Positions 32,001-37,508 of a DNA stretch of 37,508 nt are shown here, piece after piece; positions within the stretch are counted from its first letter, which is position 1; every line of letters starts with the position of its first letter. The notes under the pieces were generated by a model. It made no database searches and had not been told where the DNA came from. It saw only the letters and a list, made by a program, of their open reading frames with translations. Both the position numbers and the translations under genes were made by a program. Source of the stretch: Branchiostoma floridae (Eukaryota; Chordata; Leptocardii; Amphioxiformes; Branchiostomatidae); the NCBI RefSeq assembly GCF_000003815.2, contig NC_049996.1, forward strand, positions 10,471,545-10,509,052, read 5' to 3'.

Positions 32001-34522
32001 AACCCCTCCGGGGCATGCGTCGTGCCCATTCATCATGCCGGAGCGGCCACCATTTTGGATGATTTGTCTCCATTACTGAGTTCGGACTAATTGCTACTCC
32101 GGCACTGTGACAAATTATTATCAACCCAGGACAAACAAATTGGAAATACCGGACTAAGGTAGTTCCTGCCCCCAGAAATGTTTCCCTGAATTCCTTGCAT
32201 TCGATGTAAACTTTAGTTTTATCTACTTGAAAATCACCTTCGACTGAATTCAATACACGATTCCTTTATCTAAAATATCACACATAATATTTAGATATCA
32301 TACAAGGCAATGTAGCACGTTTTCCCAAAAGCAAACCTAATATTGTGTCTTTTGTATGCGCTCTTCACTCGCACGAATACTCACACACAGTAACAATATT
32401 GAATGACTTTTCTTCAGTTATCAGTATTGCCTTAGGACAATCGTTATGATACTCTCCTTCCTTAGAAGTCCTAGTTACTTTTCAGGTAGGCTTAAGTCAT
32501 TAGCCTAAGATTATATGTCTTTATCACTTCATACATGTGATTTCTCAACATCAAAAATCTTTTATTCTTCGTCTGTCATTTCTGTGTGAGACTACTTGTT
32601 GTCGGGCCACATCTAAAGCCCACCTGTTAGCGGCATGACGTCATTATGTGGAAAATACCGGGTGCTGGTCTGTATCAGACCCGCTCAGCCGACAAGACAT
32701 GTGACAGATTCCTTCTTAATGCATCCCTGTGATTAAGACATAAAAGGCAGAGACGAAAAAGCCACAACTAGGAAGATGTGCAGTATAATGTACGGGGAAT
32801 CTTTGCAAAGGCAAATTTGTCTTTCCCAATGTGTTATCCTGGGGTAGTAGTTTTTGTTGACGGCAGGTGGCGTAGTGTCTCTGCCTATGATACTTTTGAA
32901 GTGCAGAACGGCATTGCCGCAAATTAAAGCCTATTTGTACATTTCACTGCTCAATCAAGCAAAATAGATCCATCTAGTGATAGCCTACAGTCCTTGCTTG
33001 AGATAAAGCAGCGATAATTATAATCTGAGCGCTTTCTTGCAATGTTTTCTCCTTCGCGTGAACATCTAGAATTTTATTTTGGTACAATGTTTGAGTGTGG
33101 GAAACGTCTCCAGTTGTGAAGTAGCGAAAAGTATAGTTTAAACGCTATCAGAGCTTCATGATGAGAAAATTGGCAGGTAGGGACCAGCCTGGCCTGTTAA
33201 ATGACCCGAGTGCGTGTGTGGTTATTGTGCTTTTACGGGACAGACATCATGACTAATTGTGCCGTGCCTGTCATTAACTGTGTGCCGCCGTCCTCTGCTG
33301 TTAGCTTTAACTTCGCCCCGGAGCTCTTCACGCATGATACGTTTGTTTACAGGACCATCTGGTGTGGAAGGGTAGTTTCGTTACCCCCCTGTCGCATGAC
33401 CTTGAAAGTTTGTAACGCTTCATCTTTATCCGCGGGGTAACCTATATCCGTTGTCTCTAAACAGAGAATATTTTGGACATCAAGTAAAAGAACGGCAGTT
33501 TGAAATTGCAACGTTTTCACAATGGTATAGTTTGAAACCACCGTCCGTCAACATGATTAAGGATCCTGTTTTTTTGGATCTAGAAACAACGTATATAGGT
33601 TACCCGCGGATAAAGGTGAACTAGCGTTACGTTTCCGGCGTTGCACGGGTCATCTTAAATACTTAACTTGTATTTCGTTGACTTTCTGTTCCAAGCCATT
33701 TAACCAGGTTATTTCAAATTGTGTTTATAAAAAGCTTTACTCTAACTTTACTTGTAGATCCTCATTTAACCCCATTTTAGGACCACCCCATTTTAGGACA
33801 CGAACCGGTGACCCCCAGCACCTAACACAGCTTTGAAATGTCACTTTTTGTCGGTAATACTGTTCGGAATGTCAATGATGATTGTTAAGTGTTGGTTAAT
33901 TCGCCTGTTTTCCCTTTGAATACCTGTGAGAAAGTTCTCAAAGGGCAAAGTTGATAACAGTTCTTTTAGTTGATGGCATGGCGTCATCAGAGTTGCCGTG
34001 AGTGCAACGAAATGTGACCGCATCATGAATAAAAAAGCTGCAATTTCTTCACACACAATCAAAAAGATTACGACGGGCGTATTCTAGAATCTTGTGTGTT
34101 CTAATGACGATATTGTTTACTTGCAATCGACATGGCATATTGTAACAACACATGATAGGCAACAGCTGCGGTTGGATGCGGTTTACCACAAAGCTATTCC
34201 GAAAGGAAATGTCATCACATGTGGCAGACGGGTGTGATATTGTGATATATTGGCACAACAAATCATGCGTCATAGATAAAAGGCAAAGCTGTGGAAAGTA
34301 TTGGTCATCAGTAGAGAAAATGTGGCAAATCTGAATGAAAATTGCATTACAGTACATATGCCACCTGTTGGATGTAGTAATACAAGCGCCGCCTAGCGTC
34401 CATATGCACAACTCCACCTCATCACCTTACACTTTGTGCTACGTTTCGCTGTTATAAACTGTATACGTTTGTATATCCATTTTCCCAAACGAATAAATCC
34501 AATTGATTATATTCGCTATTAG

Positions 34523-34676
34523 GGACAACTACACCAGTTGGTACTACTTCCTGGCGCGGATGCCTCCACCTTGGTGTGTCCTTCGGTCAACCCACGGTTG
34601 GCGCGGATGAATTTACCCTCCCCGTTCCCGAAAGATCTGGTACCACAGCACAACAATGCACCGGACCACCAATCAG
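34523..34676 (+). CDS. TSPEAR: TSPEAR-like protein, exon 3 (51 codons, linker after LamG)
   Basis: This short exon has no internal start that would flag it, but its translation opens GQLHQLVLLPGADASTLVCP. That matches the end of the TSPN/LamG domain and following Cys-Pro-Ser of vertebrate TSPEAR (xLVxQLVLLPGxDAxxxxCPS). The acceptor is CGCTATTAG|GGA, phase 0, agreeing with the phase-0 donor at 25446. The donor is AATCAG|GTAAAG, phase 1, agreeing with the phase-1 acceptor of the next exon (G|AC, Asp). It covers residues 222-272. The second half (proline-rich, PSPFPKDLVPQ) is a linker with no clear fold. Three independent agreements (phase at both ends, similarity, position) make the call firm. 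Confidence 0.92.
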
Positions 34677-35463
34677 GTAAAGAAAATTAATTCTTTATCT
34701 CTCAGAGTCGTTGAGTATCTTTCAAACCCTGCAGTGACGCAAGCTTGACGCAAGTGCAATGAGAGTGATACATTATTCACTTCAAACTTTTTAAGCGTTT
34801 TTTTAGCATTTTAAGTAAATAAGGAATTTGATATTATTTCTAAAGACGTCAATAATCAACATCTGGACAGAGGATTTTGTTTCAAACGGCCGTTTTTTTC
34901 TGCAATCGTTCATAAATCCAAAACACTTGACGTGCCAGAATTTAGCAAGTTTTCGTAGGCACATGTTAGACATGCCAAGTTCTGATTTTCAAGCAGATGT
35001 CTGAGGGAAAGGCCGCAAAGTTTTCATTGTCTTGTTTTCTGACACATACAAACCAACATTCAAGAAATTACTTACTTTACTTAGGCCTACTGCCCATCCA
35101 AGAAATACAGGATCGAAAACGGTTATAATTTAACTTATATACAACTGTTTGATTCGGTTCATTGATTCATTTGTAATTTGTGTCTAATCACTTATAATCC
35201 AATTGTTCTGTATGAGTGTGCGTTTATGTGTACATTGCAATGACCCACGGGTCATGGAGAAAGCAATAAACAAAGTTCAAATAAAGTATTATAGAAATTG
35301 GTAAACTTTCTTTCCAACACTGAAATTGATAAAGGGACTTACCCTAAATTTTCGGTCAAACTCCGTCGACCTTGTTCACAGAATAACCCTCTCTATCTCC
35401 AGCAGTGACATCAGGAACACGCCACTTTCAAATAAAGTATTTGTGTACTTTCCTTTCTCCCAG
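34677..35463 (+). other. TSPEAR-like intron 3 (787 bp)
   Basis: Begins GTAAAG, ends TTTCTCCCAG. AT-rich; nothing else recognised. Confidence 0.85.
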
Positions 35464-35595
35464 ACGCCCATATGAAAGTGGAGATGGGTGACGACTCCGT
35501 CTGCACGAACGGTGACGTCGGCAGGATGTGGTTCGACACCAAGTCGGGCAGCATGAAGCTGTGTGACGGGCTGGGCTGGATCGCCGTGGCCGACG
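35464..35595 (+). CDS. TSPEAR: TSPEAR-like protein, exon 4 (cysteine-bearing segment before the EAR repeats)
   Basis: A 132-nt exon with phase 1 at both ends. It encodes VCTNGDVGRMWFDTKSG, then KLCDGLGWIAVAD. Vertebrate TSPEAR has a comparable pattern just before the EAR domain: Cys, then a FWFD-like strand, then a LC.G.EWV.V strand. The form (small, Cys-rich, Trp-containing, symmetric phase) also resembles a module shared with collagen/TSPN proteins. The two cysteines may pair. The acceptor follows TTTCTCCCAG; the donor is GACG|GTTAGT. Confidence 0.88.
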
Positions 35596-36168
35596 GTTAG
35601 TCTCAACTGCATACCATACAATTTCCGCTAAGTGGTGCTCTCTCACAGTCAGTAAGATGTACTACAAGTACATGTACTAGTCTAGTAATTCAACACCGAT
35701 GTAGAGAAATACTGTTTTTGGAGTACCTGGCTGTCTGTGTTGTATAAGTTTATGTGTTGACTAATTGCAGTTTCTGTATGTTCTGCCAGAAGGCGCTAAT
35801 CGTCAAGGGGGTGAAGTTTGCTTGCCTTGTTGATATTATCCTCTTCTACTAGATCTCTCCTTCTTTAGATGAACTCTCAGCGTTATGCTTGAATCGAAGC
35901 GCAAGTCTTTCCTATAACTGTACTTTGCGGCTTCGCTGCTCACTTTCATAGCTTATACACTCTAAATCATGCCTACTTTTACATAATACGATAAGGTGTA
36001 AGGTTCTTTAACATATAGAATTTTGACACCTGAGGCTTACACCTGAAGCACCCGGATAAGCTGGTGTGTTACGCCGAACGGCGGTTATACCGGCTATATA
36101 GATACAGATACAGAATAACATAGCTAGATATAAGGTGATGAGTAAAGACATGTCTAATTCCCACACAG
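35596..36168 (+). other. TSPEAR-like intron 4 (573 bp)
   Basis: Begins GTTAGT, ends CCCACACAG. Nothing else recognised. Confidence 0.85.
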
Positions 36169-36416
36169 CGGGGAACTCGCGAATCGACTACCTGGACGTT
36201 CACCAAGACGTCTATACTCCCGCCAACACCATCGACATCGAGACCTTCTACATCGAAGGGGAGGGGCTCTTCATGGCAACAGCCAATCACGACACGCACC
36301 TGGACAAGGAGCTGGACTCCAGTATTTTCAAATGGACCAATGGGGAGTTCGTGCTTCATCAGAACATCAAGACGTACGGTGCACAGGAGTGGGAGTATTT
36401 CGTTATCGACGGAAAG
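36169..36416 (+). CDS. TSPEAR: TSPEAR-like protein, exon 5 (EAR repeats 1 and start of 2)
   Basis: The first codon is G|CG (Ala), completing the phase-1 donor. The exon encodes a full EAR repeat: RIDYLDVHQDVYTPAN, IDIETFYIEGEGLFMATAN, then SSIFKW. The second repeat begins (FVLHQNIKTYGAQEWEYFVI). EAR repeats are about 44-50 residues with W/F-E-x-F, LxVAN and (I/V)Y(K/R)W signatures, and seven of them are thought to form a beta-propeller. The acidic DTHLDKELDSS insert between strands is the most variable part. The donor is AAG|GTATGT, phase 0. Confidence 0.95.
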
Positions 36417-36834
36417 GTATGTTGAAAAATGATCATCATGTGTAACAACACAGGTGTGTTGCCTGTAACAATGAACGAGGGGGAAAACGTAAAAGCCCAC
36501 AAAAGTATGATGTGTAATCAATGATTACCTTTTCGAATAATAACTATCGGAAATGTAATAAAATTTGGGTATTAAAGTCTAATTTTTCAGTTGGAAGTTA
36601 AATTTTAACTTCATCCAGAATGATAATTGTTATTGGAAATGAAAAGAAATTTGCCATTCACCCTCTGTAATCTTATTTGCTTATGGTTTAACACGTTTCC
36701 TTTCAACCGTACGTATTCCTTATTTTCCTTGCTGTTGTCAATATCCATTTAAAATGGCTACAATCAAATAGAAAAAGCTGTGAAAGTTATAGCATTGGAT
36801 TTTCTAACTTTTACGACTCCGTGTCCCGTTCCAG
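36417..36834 (+). other. TSPEAR-like intron 5 (418 bp)
   Basis: Begins GTATGT, ends CCCGTTCCAG. It interrupts EAR repeat 2 just before TFLAVAN. Nothing else recognised. Confidence 0.88.
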
Positions 36835-37021
36835 ACGTTCCTGGCCGTGGCTAACTACGGCGGCACGAGCGGTACGGAGACCAACTCGCGGGTGTACCGG
36901 TGGGAGCCCAAGCTGAAGCGGTTCGCCCTGCACCAGGAGATGATCACGTTCAACGCGCGGGACTGGGAGGCCTTCGAGATAGACGGAGAACATTACCTGG
37001 TGGTCGCCAACCATGCAAGAG
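36835..37021 (+). CDS. TSPEAR: TSPEAR-like protein, exon 6 (EAR repeats 2-3), last coding exon in window
   Basis: It opens TFLAVANYGG in phase 0, directly continuing exon 5 (IDGK|TFLAVAN). It completes EAR repeat 2 (RVYRWEPK) and contains most of repeat 3 (FALHQEMITFNARDWEAFEI, DGEHYLVVANH). RDWEAFE..GEH is nearly identical to the third repeat of vertebrate TSPEAR. The donor is AAGAG|GTAAGA, phase 1. The remaining repeats, about 200 residues by comparison with the usual ~670-residue protein, must lie past the window. Confidence 0.95.
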
Positions 37022-37136
37022 GTAAGATGTGTTTTTTTTTTACTTTTACAAGCATAATCTTACGATAGCTTTGTCAAATTTGATTTCATAAATTGTAGAC
37101 AAACGCGCAAACACATGCACGCATACGTATGCCTTT

Positions 37137-37508
37137 ACCAGCCCCATCTTTACCTCAGCCCCCTCATAACCAGCCCCTCTTTACATCAGCCCCCACATAA
37201 CCAGCTCCCTTTGCAACAGCCCCCACATAACCAGCCCCCTTTTTACATCAGCCACCTCATAACCAGCCCCTTTACATCAGCCCCCACATAACCAGCCCCC
37301 TTTTTACATCAGCCACCTCATAACCAGCCCCTTTACATCAGCCCCTCTTTAGATCAGCCCCCTCTATATATCAGCCCCCACAAAACGAGACCCCTCTAAA
37401 CGAGCCACCTTCAAATGCGCCCCCTTTAAACCAGCCCCACTTAATGAGCCCCTCTTTAAATCAGACACCTCTTCAAATCAGCACCGAGATAACCAGCCAA
37501 CACATAAG
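37137..37508 (+). repeat. CCAGCCCC/CATCAGCCCC minisatellite, running off the window
   Basis: Units of about 30 bp alternate CCAGCCCC(C/T)TTTACATC with AGCC(C/A)CC(A/T)CATAA. A 61-bp higher-order unit repeats almost exactly at 37231 and 37292. Toward the end the units decay (GAGCCACC, CGAGACCCC). It lies in TSPEAR-like intron 6; its true length is unknown because the window ends inside it. Confidence 0.85.

Larger units (their letters stand above)
25447..34522 (+). other. TSPEAR-like intron 2 (9,076 bp)
   Basis: It begins GTATGT and ends CGCTATTAG. Contents listed separately: a MITE copy, an E-box cluster, a 161-bp tandem duplication, an AAAC microsatellite and an AGGTCA-type inverted repeat. 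There is also a small palindrome at 25688-25720 (CCAATCAATCAAT against ATTGATTGATTTGG), a TGACGTCA site at 32636-32643, a GC-rich patch at 29140-29300 and a run of 12 C at 31827-31838. Other stretches (25730-26590, 26630-27780, 28260-30250, 30580-31960, 32010-34520) show nothing I can name. Several open frames lie here; none has a recognised domain. Confidence 0.8.

Noticed and set aside
33201-33440. Open frame starting ATGACCCGAGTG as a small gene
   Set aside because: No recognised domain or splice fit with the TSPEAR-like exons on either side; it lies inside a phase-complete intron.

Overview
The window looks like a piece of invertebrate deuterostome nuclear DNA, most probably from amphioxus (Branchiostoma). 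I infer this from GC-rich coding exons split by long AT-richer introns, a TSPEAR orthologue, a muscarinic-like receptor and many short dispersed repeats. The species call comes from overall character and remembered repeat styles, not from a search. There are two 100-N assembly gaps (22467-22566 and 24284-24383).

Layout. Positions 1-1500 are non-coding and include a degraded tRNA-derived SINE-like repeat. Positions 1766-4738 (+) hold a complete two-exon gene for a divergent muscarinic-like aminergic G protein-coupled receptor of 539 residues. The end of its last exon is tandemly duplicated just after the stop (4761-4969). Positions 4970-16600 are intergenic and rich in repeats: one member of a palindromic MITE family, a TIR element of about 487 bp, a 131-bp palindrome, a minisatellite with a 117-bp higher-order unit, a 13-bp perfect hairpin and a short tandem array. 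Positions 16617-37021 (+) hold the 5' six coding exons of a TSPEAR-type gene (signal peptide, thrombospondin-N/laminin-G-like domain, then EAR repeats). The gene continues beyond the window. Its introns of 8.2 and 9.1 kb hold both gaps, three more MITE copies, a recent 161-bp tandem duplication and possible cis-regulatory motif clusters.

The two genes are on the same strand but have no evident functional link: one is a plasma-membrane receptor, the other a secreted or extracellular protein. All five TSPEAR introns fully inside the window have matching donor and acceptor phases, as does the single receptor intron, so the exon models are well supported internally.

I did not find a new biological system such as a defence island, gene cluster or CRISPR. 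The more interesting points are the receptor's altered DRY motif and ligand pocket, the duplicated receptor tail, the ancient TSPEAR gene with a 51-codon exon that is easy to miss, and several repeat families whose copies can be compared within the window.
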